Source of the DNA: Caryophanon sp.
Lineage (GTDB): Bacteria > Bacillota > Bacilli > Bacillales_A > Planococcaceae
NCBI GenBank assembly: GCA_018384745.1
Contig: JAHAYH010000127.1
Span: forward strand, 1 to 34,327
DNA length: 34,327 nucleotides
Direction of reading: 5' to 3'
Each line of letters starts with the position of its first letter. The stretch's first letter is position 1. Below the pieces are notes generated by a model. It saw only the letters and a program-made list of their open reading frames with translations, made no database searches and was not told the DNA's origin. Position numbers and translations under genes: made by a program. Below, piece after piece: positions 23,416-32,583 of the stretch.

Positions 23416-23444
23416 AGTATAATGAAAACATTTACATTTTCCAA
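23416..23444 (-). promoter_or_regulatory. lcfA: lcfA promoter with a cre-like sequence in its spacer
   Basis: On the minus strand TTGGAA (23444-23439), 17-bp spacer, TATACT (23421-23416). The spacer on the plus strand (23422-23436) reads ATGAAAACATTTACA, fitting the cre consensus except G to A at the central CG. CcpA binding here would block RNA polymerase. Confidence 0.55.
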
Positions 23445-23514
23445 CATAAAAGAGAAATATATTGTATTTTTTAGCGATATTTCGTTTTATCAAAATAAAG
23501 TATTCGTGATCATC

Positions 23515-23560
23515 ATAAAAAAGCGCCTGTAAAAACAAATCGTTTTTACAGACGCTTTTT
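23515..23560 (-). terminator. Terminator after the DUF350/small-peptide genes
   Basis: AAAAAGCG-CTGTAAAAAC (23517-23535) pairs with GTTTTTACAG-CGCTTTTT (23542-23560), one mismatch in an 18-bp stem, with six T residues on the minus-strand exit. Confidence 0.93.
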
Positions 23561-23561
23561 G

Positions 23562-23642
23562 CTATGCAGTGAACACGTAATATACACCGATTAAAAGAAA
23601 GATTGCGGCGACAATGCCAAGTACAATGGCTAACTGTTTCAT
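23562..23642 (-). CDS. 26-residue hydrophobic membrane peptide
   Basis: A very short gene reading MKQLAIVLGIVAAIFLLIGV then YYVFTA and stop. It is a single membrane-spanning helix with one N-terminal lysine, so probably N-in. AGGTGACATC gives a proper ribosome site before the ATG. It begins 9 bp after the stop of the DUF350 gene and ends two bases before the terminator stem, so it fills the space between gene and terminator exactly. I do not recognise it. It could assist the DUF350 membrane protein. Confidence 0.65.
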   Translation of the reverse strand: MKQLAIVLGIVAAIFLLIGVYYVFTA

Positions 23643-23651
23643 GATGTCACC

Positions 23652-24062
23652 TCACGCTCCAATGCTTGCGCCAATAACAAATGACAGCCCAAGCGAAATC
23701 GTAAAGGAAATGAAACCGACCGAGCGATTATCATTCGCAATTTCTTCATCGACATTAAACTTCGGTGTGAAAAATTCAAATAAAATATAAGCAAAAATTA
23801 ATAGTGTGAAACCAAATAAGCCCCATCCTAGCATTTCAAGCAATGATGAATGCTCGGAAATCGAATAACGGAATATATTGCACACGCCTAAAATTTTGCC
23901 GCCGGTTGCTAATGCGACCGCGACGTTGCCATTTTTAATTTCTTGCCAATTTTTATATTTCGTCACGATTTCAAAAACGGCCATTGATACGACTAAACAT
24001 AATACAACGACGCTAAAGTAACCTGCTGTTTCGACCATTGGATGTGTCCAAAACTCCTTCAC
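23652..24062 (-). CDS. yshE: DUF350 family membrane protein (YshE)
   Basis: A 136-residue protein with four predicted membrane helices (about 13-33, 45-65, 75-98, 115-135) and the DUF350 features N-G-N-V-A-V-A-L-A-T-G-G after the first loop and DNRSVGFISFTISLGLS in the last part. Function is unknown in the family. The start is GTG with GGGGGAG upstream. It follows mutS2 by 23 bp, as in B. subtilis. A 26-residue membrane peptide follows. Confidence 0.88.
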   Translation of the reverse strand: MKEFWTHPMVETAGYFSVVVLCLVVSMAVFEIVTKYKNWQEIKNGNVAVALATGGKILGVCNIFRYSISEHSSLLEMLGWGLFGFTLLIFAYILFEFFTPKFNVDEEIANDNRSVGFISFTISLGLSFVIGASIGA

Positions 24063-24085
24063 GTGCGCTCCCCCTGTTCACAAGC

Positions 24086-26452
24086 TTATTTTAGTTCAAC
24101 GACTGTGACACCGTAGCCACCTTCACCCGCTTCCCCAAAGCGGAAGCCTTTTACGCGGCTATGCCCTTTTAAATACGTTTGAATGCCTTGACGAAGTGCA
24201 CCTGTGCCTTTACCGTGAATGATCGACACTTGGTGATAGTTCGCTAGCAGCGCATCATCAATATATTTTTCGGTACGTAAAATGGCATCTTCATAACGTT
24301 CACCACGTAAATCAAGTTCCATCTTCACATGCGACGAGCGATTTTTCACATTCGTCATCGCGCGCACGGGTTGCTCTTTTTCTGGCTTCACATATTGCAG
24401 ATCGTCGCGCTCAAGTTTCATTTTTAAAATACCAATTTGCACGACGTATTCATTGTCTGATTTTTTCTCTAAAATCATCCCTTTTTGTCCGTAGCTTAAC
24501 ACGCGCACTTCATCGCCAACTTGTAAGTTTTCTTGACGTGCCTGCACTTGTGCCTGCTTTTTCAGCACGCGATTTTCTTTCGGTCCAATGCCTTCTAAAC
24601 GTTTTTTCGCATCGATTAACTCATGCTCCTTCACCGATTTCGCAGCGTTTTTGCTCATTTCACGCAGCTCCGCAATAATTTTTTCAGATTCAGCTTTTGC
24701 TTCCTCTACGATGCGGCGCGCTTTTTCCTTCGCTTTTTTCTCGAGCGCTTCTTTACGGTCTTCATACGCTTGTACTTTTTGTTCAAGCGATGCGCGTAAC
24801 GTCGCTGCTTCTTCTAGCAATGCATGCGCCTCGTCCGCTTCACGCTCTGAACGTAAACGACTTTCTTCAAGCGATGCAATCATCGATTCTACTTCGTGAC
24901 GATCTGTGCCTGTAAAGCCTTTTGCACGGTCAATAATATGCGTTGATAATCCTAAGCGGTTCGAAATTTCAAAGGCGTTCGAGCGTCCCGGTACACCGAT
25001 TAATAAACGATACGTTGGGCTTAACGTTTCCACATCAAACTCCACCGAAGCATTTACGACGTTTTTACGGTTGTAACCATACGCCTTTAATTCCGGATAG
25101 TGCGTCGTGGCCATCACGCGCGCACCGCGGTCTACTACTTCATCTAAAATCGAAATGGCAAGCGCTGCCCCTTCTTGTGGATCTGTACCGGCGCCAAGCT
25201 CGTCAAACAGCACAAGTGAGCGGTCGTCAAATTTCGATAAAATGTCCACGATGTTCACCATATGAGAGGAGAACGTTGATAAGCTTTGTTCAATTGACTG
25301 TTCATCACCGATATCGGCAAATAGCTGATCAAATACCGCAAGCTCTGAACCATCGAGCGCTGGCACAGGAATTCCCGCTTGTGCCATTAATGTACATAGT
25401 CCGACTGTTTTTAATGTTACCGTCTTACCACCGGTGTTCGGTCCTGTGATCACGATGGCTGTATAGTCTTTGCCAAACTCAATCGTATTTGGCACGGCAA
25501 TGTCGCGGTCTAATAGTGGATGACGCGCTCGAATTAGGCGAATGTAGCCGTCTTCATTCATCGTTGGCATCGTACATTTATGCGCTTGTCCGTATTTCCC
25601 TTTTGCTAAAATGACATCGATATCACCTAAAATTTGTACAAGGACGAATAAATCATGCGCAATTTCACTCACCATGCCAGATAGCACCGTTAAAATGCGC
25701 TCAATTTCCGCTTTTTCCTTTAGCTTTAAACGGTTTACTTCGTTATTTGCCTGCACGACAGCATCCGGTTCGATAAATAACGTTTGCCCTGATGATGATT
25801 GGTCATGCACAATGCCGCCGTAATGATGACGATATTCTTGCTTCACCGGAATTACGTAGCGATCATTACGAATCGTCACGATTGCATCCGATAACATTTT
25901 CGCTGCTCCTGCACCACGCACTAAGTTTTCAAGCTTAGATTTTACTTTCGCTTCCTCTGCACGCAGCGATTGGCGAAGCTGACGAAGCTGCTGGCTCGCT
26001 GCATCCATCACTTGTGCGTTTTCATCGATACATGAGTTAATTTCGTGCTGAATACCTGTTAGTACTGGCAACGCTTCTTTTCGTTCAATGAAATGTGGGA
26101 TCGATAATTCGCCTTCATCCTCAATTCCTTGAATAAACTCACGGAAAATGCGGCTTGCGCGAATGGTGCTTGCAATTTCCATCAGCTCTGTCGCCGACAG
26201 CATCCCGCCAATTTGCGCACGTCGCGCATGTGGACGCACATCAAAAATGCCGCCCATCGGTACGTTTGCTTTGACGCGTAAAATCGATAATCCTTCATCC
26301 ATTTCTTGTAGCAATTCTACTACGCGGTTATATTCAGTTTCTGGTACGAGTTCTTCAATAGCGGTACGACCGATTGAAGATGTACAAAATGTCGCGACTT
26401 GTGCGCGTACTTTATCGTATTCAAGTGTTTTCAATGCGCGTTCTGCGATCAT
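24086..26452 (-). CDS. mutS2: MutS2 endonuclease/ATPase with Smr domain
   Basis: A 788-residue protein. The ABC ATPase core has Walker A G-P-N-T-G-G-K-T (~335), the ABC signature S-T-F-S-S-H-M, and Walker B L-V-L-F-D-E-L-G-A-G-T-D-P. A long coiled coil spans ~520-635 and the C-terminal Smr domain has L-D-L-R-G-E-R, I-I-H-G-K-G-T-G-A-L-R and G-E-G-G-Y-G-V-T-V. MutS2 suppresses homeologous recombination and, in B. subtilis, also acts on stalled ribosomes. The start is ATG at 26452 (MIAERALKTLEYDKV), five bases after GGGAGGCG, matching homologues; an upstream reading adds 24 unlikely residues. Confidence 0.96.
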   Translation of the reverse strand: MIAERALKTLEYDKVRAQVATFCTSSIGRTAIEELVPETEYNRVVELLQEMDEGLSILRVKANVPMGGIFDVRPHARRAQIGGMLSATELMEIASTIRASRIFREFIQGIEDEGELSIPHFIERKEALPVLTGIQHEINSCIDENAQVMDAASQQLRQLRQSLRAEEAKVKSKLENLVRGAGAAKMLSDAIVTIRNDRYVIPVKQEYRHHYGGIVHDQSSSGQTLFIEPDAVVQANNEVNRLKLKEKAEIERILTVLSGMVSEIAHDLFVLVQILGDIDVILAKGKYGQAHKCTMPTMNEDGYIRLIRARHPLLDRDIAVPNTIEFGKDYTAIVITGPNTGGKTVTLKTVGLCTLMAQAGIPVPALDGSELAVFDQLFADIGDEQSIEQSLSTFSSHMVNIVDILSKFDDRSLVLFDELGAGTDPQEGAALAISILDEVVDRGARVMATTHYPELKAYGYNRKNVVNASVEFDVETLSPTYRLLIGVPGRSNAFEISNRLGLSTHIIDRAKGFTGTDRHEVESMIASLEESRLRSEREADEAHALLEEAATLRASLEQKVQAYEDRKEALEKKAKEKARRIVEEAKAESEKIIAELREMSKNAAKSVKEHELIDAKKRLEGIGPKENRVLKKQAQVQARQENLQVGDEVRVLSYGQKGMILEKKSDNEYVVQIGILKMKLERDDLQYVKPEKEQPVRAMTNVKNRSSHVKMELDLRGERYEDAILRTEKYIDDALLANYHQVSIIHGKGTGALRQGIQTYLKGHSRVKGFRFGEAGEGGYGVTVVELK

Positions 26453-26550
26453 GAAAACGCCTCCCTTATTAGTAAATGTAGTTATAGTATAGATGAGCGA
26501 AGCGATGGTAGTATGACCTTTCATACGCTCAGCACAACGAATGTTTGCAC

Positions 26551-28260
26551 CTATTTATGTTTACGGATGAACGCCTCAAATTGTTCCGGCGTCCACGTGT
26601 TGACGATCAATTCTTTTTTCACCCATGCTTTTTGACTGTATCGTACACCTAAATCCATAAAGCGGAGTTGGTCAATCGCATGCGCATCTGTATTGATCGC
26701 AATTTTCACGCCAAGCTCCATCGCATATTGTAAATGTTCCGTCGCTAAATCTAAGCGGTACGGGTTCGCATTTAACTCTAAAATTTTATCGTATGCCTTT
26801 GCCCATTCAATTAATGTTTTCACATCTGGGTCATACCCTGGGCGTTCGCCGACGATGCGTCCGGTTGGGTGCGCAATCATATGGACATATGGATTACGCA
26901 TCGCATTTTCTAATCGCGCCATAATTTGTGCTTGCGGCTGTGAGAAGCTTGAGTGAATCGAAGCAATGACAAAGTCTAAGCTTTTTAACACATCGTCGTC
27001 AAAATCGAGCGAGCCGTCTGGTAAAATATCCATCTCCGTTCCAGCATATAAGCGGAAGTTTGGATTTGCTCTATTAAACGCATCAATTTCAATACGCTGA
27101 TTTGCGAGTCGTTCTGGCGTTAAGCCATTTGCCACTTTTAAATATTGCGAATGATCGGTAATGACTGCATACGTATAGCCTTTATTCATGAGCGCATCGC
27201 CCATTTCTGCAACTGAATGCGCACCGTCTGACCACGTTGTATGCATGTGTAAGTCTGCTTGTATATCGGATAGCTGTGCGAGCTGTTGAAGCTCATCTGA
27301 CCGATCAAGCTCTGCGCCTGACTCACGAACCGTCGGCGGAATGAACGGCAAGTTAAAATGGGCGAAAAATGCCTCTTCGCTCTCGAATGTTACGACTGAG
27401 CCGTCCTCTTGCTCCACGCCGTATTCACTAATCTTTTTGTTCATCGACTTCGCGAGCTGACGCATGCGCACGTTATGATCTTTCGAGCCGGTGAAATGAT
27501 GCAGTGCCGATGCGTATTCCTCGTTCGTCACTAAGCGAAAATCAACGCTTATTGGCTCTTCACGGTCAAGCACAACCGAAATTTTCGTATCGCCCGCTGC
27601 GACAACTTCGAGCGTTTGAAGCGATGCCAACAATTGTTCACGCACAGCTTGTGGTTCGCTCGTTGCAACGATAAAATCGATATCTTTACTCGTTTCTTTG
27701 ACGCGGCGGAATGAACCTGCAACAGACGAAGCCTCCACTTGTGGCATGTTCGCTAGCAATGCTTCAATGTCAGCAACAACCGGTTCAAGCTGCCAAATTG
27801 GTAAGCGTTCTGCACGTTTGCCGAAATTCGCAAGCTCCTTTAAAATCTTTTCCTCCGTTTTTGCACCAAAGCCTGCTAGCTTTTGCACGTCACCAGCTTC
27901 ACATGCTGCTTGTAACGCCTCCGCACTGTCAATCCCAAGCTCTTGATATAACTTCGCAAGCTTTTTACCACCAAGACCTGGCAACTTCATGAGCGGCACA
28001 AGTCCTTTTGGTGTTTGTTGTTCCAAATCGCGCAGCACGCTCGATTCTCCAGTTTCCACAAGCTCCGTAATAACAGCGGCTGTTCCTTTCCCGATGCCTT
28101 TTAACGTTGTCACGTCATCCATTTCTGCAAGCGAACGCTCATCTGCTTCTAATGCAGCGGCGGCTTTTCGAAATGCCGATACTTTAAATGGATTTTCACC
28201 TTGTAACTCTAAATACAACGCAATTTTTTCAAGCGTACGAATAATTGTTTTTTTATTCAT
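26551..28260 (-). CDS. polX: DNA polymerase X family protein (polymerase beta-like with PHP domain)
   Basis: A 569-residue repair polymerase. The N-terminal 8-kDa and HhH regions show K-G-I-G-K-G-T-A-A-V (~55) and L-P-G-L-G-G-K-K-L (~93). The nucleotidyltransferase palm has V-A-G-S-F-R-R-V-K-E-T-S-K-D-I-D-F-I-V (~180) and I-S-V-D-F-R. The C-terminal PHP domain has A-D-L-H-M-H-T-T-W-S-D-G (~335), D-H-S-Q-Y-L, G-T-E-M-D-I, I-H-S-S-F, I-A-H-P-T-G-R and N-T-D-A-H, giving 3'-5' exonuclease and AP-site activities in the family. AAAGGAGG lies before the ATG. A terminator hairpin sits just upstream. Confidence 0.96.
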   Translation of the reverse strand: MNKKTIIRTLEKIALYLELQGENPFKVSAFRKAAAALEADERSLAEMDDVTTLKGIGKGTAAVITELVETGESSVLRDLEQQTPKGLVPLMKLPGLGGKKLAKLYQELGIDSAEALQAACEAGDVQKLAGFGAKTEEKILKELANFGKRAERLPIWQLEPVVADIEALLANMPQVEASSVAGSFRRVKETSKDIDFIVATSEPQAVREQLLASLQTLEVVAAGDTKISVVLDREEPISVDFRLVTNEEYASALHHFTGSKDHNVRMRQLAKSMNKKISEYGVEQEDGSVVTFESEEAFFAHFNLPFIPPTVRESGAELDRSDELQQLAQLSDIQADLHMHTTWSDGAHSVAEMGDALMNKGYTYAVITDHSQYLKVANGLTPERLANQRIEIDAFNRANPNFRLYAGTEMDILPDGSLDFDDDVLKSLDFVIASIHSSFSQPQAQIMARLENAMRNPYVHMIAHPTGRIVGERPGYDPDVKTLIEWAKAYDKILELNANPYRLDLATEHLQYAMELGVKIAINTDAHAIDQLRFMDLGVRYSQKAWVKKELIVNTWTPEQFEAFIRKHK

Positions 28261-28289
28261 CGTGCTGTACCTCCTTTGTTATGTATGAA

Positions 28290-28331
28290 GAAAAAAAGGA
28301 GTTCATCCAAGCGCGTTGGACAACTCCTTTT
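28290..28331 (-). terminator. Terminator between cvpA and polX
   Basis: AAAAGGAGTT (28294-28303) pairs with AACTCCTTTT (28322-28331), with inner CCAA/TTGG pairs; TTTTTTT follows on the minus strand. It leaves only ~30 bases before polX. Confidence 0.88.
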
Positions 28332-28347
28332 GACAGCTTGTGCCGTA

Positions 28348-28884
28348 TTAAATGTATAAATACCAAATGTTTTTAAAAATCATTGATAAAATGGGCGAAT
28401 AGTTGACGATGAAGCTTGCAAATAATGAGCCATCTAAACGGCTTGTCACCATTTCAAGCGGCAGCATCGCTAATAAGCTTAGTAGCATGTATAACACTAT
28501 GTACACTTCCACAATCCCTAACAGCGCACCGACAATGCGATTCCATTGTGGGAACACGTCGACATACGCATATTTTTGGAAAGCAGATGCGACAACTTGT
28601 AACAATACTTTTGCAACAATAAAAATGAGAACGTACGCAAAAAGACGATAAAACGTACGATCAACATCGATGTCGTCTGTTGGAATAATCAAATTGGTGT
28701 TCGCTGTAATTCCTGGGTATGGAATAAGCATTTCAAAGCGATCTGCAAGCGGCTTGTAAAAAATCCATGCAACGATTAATGATACAATAACACCCACTAA
28801 ATGAATGCTTTGTAACACTAACCCTCGACGAATACCGATAATAGCCCCCGCAACGATCGCGATTAATATTAGTAAATCAATCAT
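28348..28884 (-). CDS. cvpA: CvpA family membrane protein (YshB)
   Basis: A 178-residue protein with four hydrophobic segments (about 2-18, 22-42, 82-104, 118-145). It begins MIDLLILIAIVAGAIIGIRRG, the typical CvpA start, with R-G followed by a second helix. The E. coli relative is needed for colicin V production; the Bacillales role is unknown. It follows zapA by 4 bp, with the ribosome site inside the zapA end, so the pair is coupled. The order zapA-cvpA-polX-mutS2 matches B. subtilis. Confidence 0.92.
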   Translation of the reverse strand: MIDLLILIAIVAGAIIGIRRGLVLQSIHLVGVIVSLIVAWIFYKPLADRFEMLIPYPGITANTNLIIPTDDIDVDRTFYRLFAYVLIFIVAKVLLQVVASAFQKYAYVDVFPQWNRIVGALLGIVEVYIVLYMLLSLLAMLPLEMVTSRLDGSLFASFIVNYSPILSMIFKNIWYLYI

Positions 28885-28888
28885 AATC

Positions 28889-29149
28889 TCAGCCTTTCAG
28901 TTTTTTCAATTGTTGTTCCAATTGCTCAACGTGCTTTTGAAGCTCTACATATTCATTGACCGCATTGACCGCCGTTAAAACCGCTAATCGTGTCGTATCC
29001 AAATGAGGATTGTAATCGCTAATTTCTTGCATTTTTTCATCTACAAGCGATGCCACTAAACGAATATGTTCAGGTGACTCTGTTCCAACAATCACATAGG
29101 ATGTGCCATGAATTGTAACATCAATTCGGTTTTTCGCATGATTTCCCAT
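28889..29149 (-). CDS. zapA: Cell division protein ZapA
   Basis: An 86-residue FtsZ-associated protein that bundles protofilaments at the division site. It has N-R-I-D-V-T-I-H-G-T-S-Y-V-I-V-G at the N-terminus, Y-N-P-H-L-D-T-T-R-L-A-V-L-T-A-V-N in the middle and a C-terminal coiled coil (VELQKHVEQLEQQLKKLKG). The start is ATG at 29149, seven bases after GGGGG, giving the expected length (B. subtilis ZapA is 85); longer in-frame readings add an unrelated N-terminus. It faces away from rnhC. Confidence 0.93.
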   Translation of the reverse strand: MGNHAKNRIDVTIHGTSYVIVGTESPEHIRLVASLVDEKMQEISDYNPHLDTTRLAVLTAVNAVNEYVELQKHVEQLEQQLKKLKG

Positions 29150-29319
29150 CGCCATGCCCCCTCTTTTGCATTCCACGTTCAACGTATCGTCAAAACGTCT
29201 CATAACGTATACAATTAAACATACATACGCTTCATAAAAATCTACTGTTTATGATACCATGAATACCGCTAGCTTGTGAATTGCAAACAAGTGTAGGCAT
29301 TCGAAAAAAGGAGATAAAA

Positions 29320-30240
29320 ATGGCAAATATTGTTTTAACACTTTCAACAGCTGTGCAACAAACACTTGAATCAACTTACGCCGCCCATCGTGTCGAGCGA
29401 CAAGCACCTGGTGTGCAGTTTGCTGCGAAGTTACCGGATACAGCGATTACGAGCTATCGCTCAGGCAAAGTGATGTTTCAAGGTGCTGGCGCGGAACGAG
29501 AAGCACACAAATGGGGCACGCCGACTGCAAAAGCGGTTACAGCAACAAAAGGAGATGTCCTCCCGCAAGGCTTTGCATCATTGTCTGTTGCTGGCTCTGA
29601 TGAAACAGGCACAGGCGACTATTTCGGACCAATTACCGTTGCTGCTGTCTATGTCCCTGCTGAAAAAATCGAGCTAGTACGTGAGCTTGGTGTGAAGGAT
29701 TCGAAGCAATTAACGGACGATTACATGCGCCAAATTGCACCTGACCTTATGCACTCTCTCCATTATAGCTTACTTGTTTTGCGAAATGAAAAGTACAATG
29801 ACCTACAACAAAAAGGATATTCGCAAGGAAAAATGAAGGGGTTATTGCACAATCAAGCGCTTAATAAGCTGCTCCAAAAAATATCACCAACAACACCAGA
29901 TTATTTATTAATTGACCAGTTTGCCGAACGTGGCGTCTACTATAACTATTTAAAAGGCCAGCGCAACATCGTTGAACAAAATGTGTTGTTTTCGACAAAA
30001 GCTGAAAACTTACATGTGTCTGTTGCCGCCGCTTCCATCATTGCACGCTATGCATTTTTAAACGAAATGGATGCGCTATCTGCACAAGTTGGCGTCACGT
30101 TACCAAAAGGAGCCGGTGCAAAAGTCGATGCAGTCGCTGCACGCATTTTACAGCAACAAGGTGAGGATGCGTTAAAACGCGTCACAAAATGGCACTTTGC
30201 AAACACCGACAAAGCAAAGAAACTAGCAGCGCGCCGTTAA
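29320..30240 (+). CDS. rnhC: Ribonuclease HIII
   Basis: A 306-residue type 2 RNase H that cleaves RNA in RNA/DNA hybrids. The N-terminal ~85 residues are a TBP-like substrate-binding domain. The catalytic domain starts A-G-S-D-E-T-G-T-G-D-Y-F-G-P (~87) with the D-E pair, then V-K-D-S-K-Q-L-T-D (~130), and L-L-I-D-Q-F (~205) and S-I-I-A-R-Y-A (~245), giving the DEDD set. The start ATG has AAGGAG six bases upstream. Divergent from zapA, as in B. subtilis. Confidence 0.95.
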   Translation: MANIVLTLSTAVQQTLESTYAAHRVERQAPGVQFAAKLPDTAITSYRSGKVMFQGAGAEREAHKWGTPTAKAVTATKGDVLPQGFASLSVAGSDETGTGDYFGPITVAAVYVPAEKIELVRELGVKDSKQLTDDYMRQIAPDLMHSLHYSLLVLRNEKYNDLQQKGYSQGKMKGLLHNQALNKLLQKISPTTPDYLLIDQFAERGVYYNYLKGQRNIVEQNVLFSTKAENLHVSVAAASIIARYAFLNEMDALSAQVGVTLPKGAGAKVDAVAARILQQQGEDALKRVTKWHFANTDKAKKLAARR

Positions 30241-30325
30241 CACAATCGCACAATAATGTTGTCAAGTGCTCGGGGCAACCGTACAATAAAACTAGCAAGT
30301 ATTATTTTTAAAAGGAGGCCTACGT

Positions 30326-30520
30326 ATGCAAGCACTTTTGAAAAATACTTTTATCGTGTTATTTGTTGCGATTGGTGCCGTCATCGGTTTATTAGTCGGC
30401 ATTTTTTGGACAGATTTGATTCCGGCAAGCTTGGCACTCGGTGCGTTTTTCGGTGGTGTCCTCGGCGTTATTGCCGATGCCTTTACCGGACGAGATCATC
30501 GTCATTGGAAGAAAGCATAA
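30326..30520 (+). CDS. Small two-helix membrane protein
   Basis: A 64-residue protein with two glycine-rich hydrophobic helices (about 7-29 and 33-53) and a basic tail D-H-R-H-W-K-K-A. Translation is supported by AAAAGGAGG eight bases before the ATG, and a strong terminator follows. Small GxxxG-rich proteins of this kind are common in Bacillales and uncharacterised. There is no obvious partner; the gene lies between rnhC and the chemoreceptor. Confidence 0.7.
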   Translation: MQALLKNTFIVLFVAIGAVIGLLVGIFWTDLIPASLALGAFFGGVLGVIADAFTGRDHRHWKKA

Positions 30521-30524
30521 ATGG

Positions 30525-30559
30525 CAAAACGATCAAATCCGCGCGATTTGATCGTTTTG
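30525..30559. terminator. Bidirectional terminator between the small membrane protein and the chemoreceptor
   Basis: A 15-bp perfect inverted repeat (30525-30539 with 30545-30559, core GATCAAATC/GATTTGATC) with a 5-base loop and A/T flanks on both sides, between two converging genes. Confidence 0.92.
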
Positions 30560-30564
30560 TTATG

Positions 30565-32277
30565 TTACAGCTTAAATTTACGCATTTCGTCTTCTAACGT
30601 CACTGCGACGCGTGATAATTCTTCTGAACTTGCGCTTAACTCCTCGACCGTTGTATGCTGCTCTTCAGTCGTTGCTGCCACTTGCTGCGTTGCCGCTACC
30701 GCATTTTCAATTAGCTGCGTAATAGCATGCAATGCATGTTGTACATTTTCGGAATTGCCGTGCACAATTTCAAACGCAGACTTCATTTGCCCAACGCTTT
30801 CTTCCGTTTCCGATACGCGCTCAACAATTTTCTCTAGCGCTTCTCCACCTTTATTAATGATCATCACTTGTTCTTCGACCGCATTTAAGTTACTTTCCAT
30901 CGTACGAACGGTTACCGATGTTTCCGCTTGGATATCGCTAATGAGCTCGGTAATTTGACCGGATGCTGCACGAGATTGCTCCGCTAGTTGACGCACTTCT
31001 GATGCAACAACTGTAAATCCTTTCCCATGATCACCAGCGCGCGCTGCTTCAATCGCTGCGTTTAAAGCTAGTAAGTTCGTTTGGTCTGCAATGCTTGTAA
31101 TGACCGTAATAATGCCGCCAATTTCTTCTGAACGTTTCCCTAACTTTTGAATGGAATCGGTCGCATACGACACCGTTTGCGTAACGGTTCCTAAATGACG
31201 AATTGCTTCGCTAATTGCCGCTTCCCCTTGCTTGGCGATTTCGGTAGACTCTGTTGCGTTTGAAAGTGTCGCCTCCGCTGTTTGTAAACATGCTGTTACT
31301 TCTCGAATTGTGTTGTTCACTTCTTTTAATAGATGGTCAATTTGGTCTGATTGCTCCGTCGTCCCATCCGCTAAATCATTCATCGAAATAGCAATTTGGC
31401 TAGATGCTTCGCTCGTTTGTGATGAAGATTCCGCTAAAAACTTCGAGGAATTGGCCACTTGCTCCGCGCTTTCCGAAACGAGTGAAATCGTATCTTTCAG
31501 CTGTAGCTGCACTTGCTTAAATGATTTAGCCAACGTCGCAAGCTCATCATTACCATCCATTTCTAAAATGCGACCATCAAGCTTTAAGCTTGCTAAATCT
31601 TCGGCATTGGCTGATAGCTTACGAATCGGTCGTGATAACGCATATTCTACATATAAGCTTAAAATGATCAGCGCCCCAATGGCCATTAACGTGTTAATAA
31701 TAATTTTTGACCAAAAACCTTCTGCTAAAATGGCTAAATACGGTGCTTGTGGTACTGCGATCGCTTTAATCCCGATCACTTCACCGTCTTTATCAAAAAT
31801 TGGATCGTACAACGCAACCGTCTCTTGTCCAAGCACGTTCGATGTACCCACATAGCTTTTTTTCTCCCCAAATACAACCGCTTCCACTTCTTCAGCTACC
31901 TTTGTACCAAGTGCACGTTCGCCGTTTTCATCGACAACATTCGTACTGACACGTTCATTGCCTTGGAAGATCGATGCTAAGTCACCGTTCGTAAACTCGC
32001 CGACTTGGTCTACAAGCTTCGTATCGCCTACAACGTTGACAAGCCCTTTATGTAGCTCCCCGTTGACGATTTGCCATTGCCCTGGGAATTTTGCTTCCAC
32101 ATACGCATCGCTCAGCTTAATATCCGATAAAAGCTTCGTTTCAATGCTTGCTAATAAATTCGTACGCTCTGCAAAATAGCTATAGATTGATAAACTAATC
32201 ATCATCACCGCAATAACATTAAATAAAATAAAGTTAATTTTCGTCCGAATTTTCTTCGCCTTTTTTAAAATGTTCAT
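30565..32277 (-). CDS. Methyl-accepting chemotaxis protein with extracellular Cache-type sensor
   Basis: A 570-residue transmembrane chemoreceptor. Helix TM1 is at ~14-34. The external sensor (~35-185) has F-P-G-Q-W, a G-N-E-R-V-S-T-N-V strand, G-T-K-V and [14 protein letters not shown], the pattern of single-Cache (sCache_3-like) domains that bind small molecules. TM2 is at ~190-210, then HAMP (starting SRPIRKL) and a long coiled coil with the hairpin tip [15 protein letters not shown] that contacts CheA/CheW. The start ATG has GGAGG seven bases upstream. It follows the STAS gene by 37 bp on the same strand, so it may share its transcript with the partner-switching module. Confidence 0.95.
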   Translation of the reverse strand: MNILKKAKKIRTKINFILFNVIAVMMISLSIYSYFAERTNLLASIETKLLSDIKLSDAYVEAKFPGQWQIVNGELHKGLVNVVGDTKLVDQVGEFTNGDLASIFQGNERVSTNVVDENGERALGTKVAEEVEAVVFGEKKSYVGTSNVLGQETVALYDPIFDKDGEVIGIKAIAVPQAPYLAILAEGFWSKIIINTLMAIGALIILSLYVEYALSRPIRKLSANAEDLASLKLDGRILEMDGNDELATLAKSFKQVQLQLKDTISLVSESAEQVANSSKFLAESSSQTSEASSQIAISMNDLADGTTEQSDQIDHLLKEVNNTIREVTACLQTAEATLSNATESTEIAKQGEAAISEAIRHLGTVTQTVSYATDSIQKLGKRSEEIGGIITVITSIADQTNLLALNAAIEAARAGDHGKGFTVVASEVRQLAEQSRAASGQITELISDIQAETSVTVRTMESNLNAVEEQVMIINKGGEALEKIVERVSETEESVGQMKSAFEIVHGNSENVQHALHAITQLIENAVAATQQVAATTEEQHTTVEELSASSEELSRVAVTLEDEMRKFKL

Positions 32278-32314
32278 ATCATGTCCTCCGCGTTATTACG
32301 CCATTAATATTCAC

Positions 32315-32563
32315 TTAATGAAATTTCTGACTGCCACGCATCGACACTTTTTTGGCGAAGTTGACAATCATACCAAAGCCCGTACTATCCACATTCGTCA
32401 CCTTCTGCATATCAATGATGTAATCCGATTCACTGTTGCTTGCTTTCTCTTGAATTTTCTTTTTCAGCTCTTCAATTTTGCCGTATTCTAAATGCCCGCT
32501 AAATTCAATGACTGTATAACTTTCCTTTTCGTGTACTGCTACATTTGCTTCTACGTATTTCAT
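32315..32563 (-). CDS. STAS-domain anti-sigma-factor-antagonist-like protein, short at the C-terminus
   Basis: An 82-residue protein with the STAS pattern: Y-T-V-I-E-F-S-G-H-L-E-Y-G, then the Y-I-I-D-M strand and the phosphorylation motif V-D-S-T-G-F-G-M-I-V-N-F. The serine in D-S-T-G is the site the partner kinase would phosphorylate. Full STAS proteins (RsbV, SpoIIAA) are ~105-115 residues; this one stops after A-K-K-V-S-M-R-G-S-Q-K-F-H, so the last strand and helix are missing. No continuation is found in either other frame before the chemoreceptor gene. GGAGG precedes the ATG. It follows the HATPase gene by 20 bp. Confidence 0.85.
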   Translation of the reverse strand: MKYVEANVAVHEKESYTVIEFSGHLEYGKIEELKKKIQEKASNSESDYIIDMQKVTNVDSTGFGMIVNFAKKVSMRGSQKFH

Positions 32564-32583
32564 GTTCGTTTCCTCCTTTTACG

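Noticed and set aside
24943-25449. 168-codon plus-strand ORF opposite mutS2
   Set aside because: Antisense to the conserved MutS2 ATPase core; composition is that of a reverse-strand shadow.
31232-31855. 207-codon plus-strand ORF opposite the chemoreceptor
   Set aside because: It is a serine-rich shadow of the MCP coding sequence, without a ribosome site or recognisable motif.
32278-32340. Frameshift at the end of the STAS gene restoring the missing C-terminus
   Set aside because: Both other frames stop within about ten codons and encode nothing STAS-like before the chemoreceptor start.
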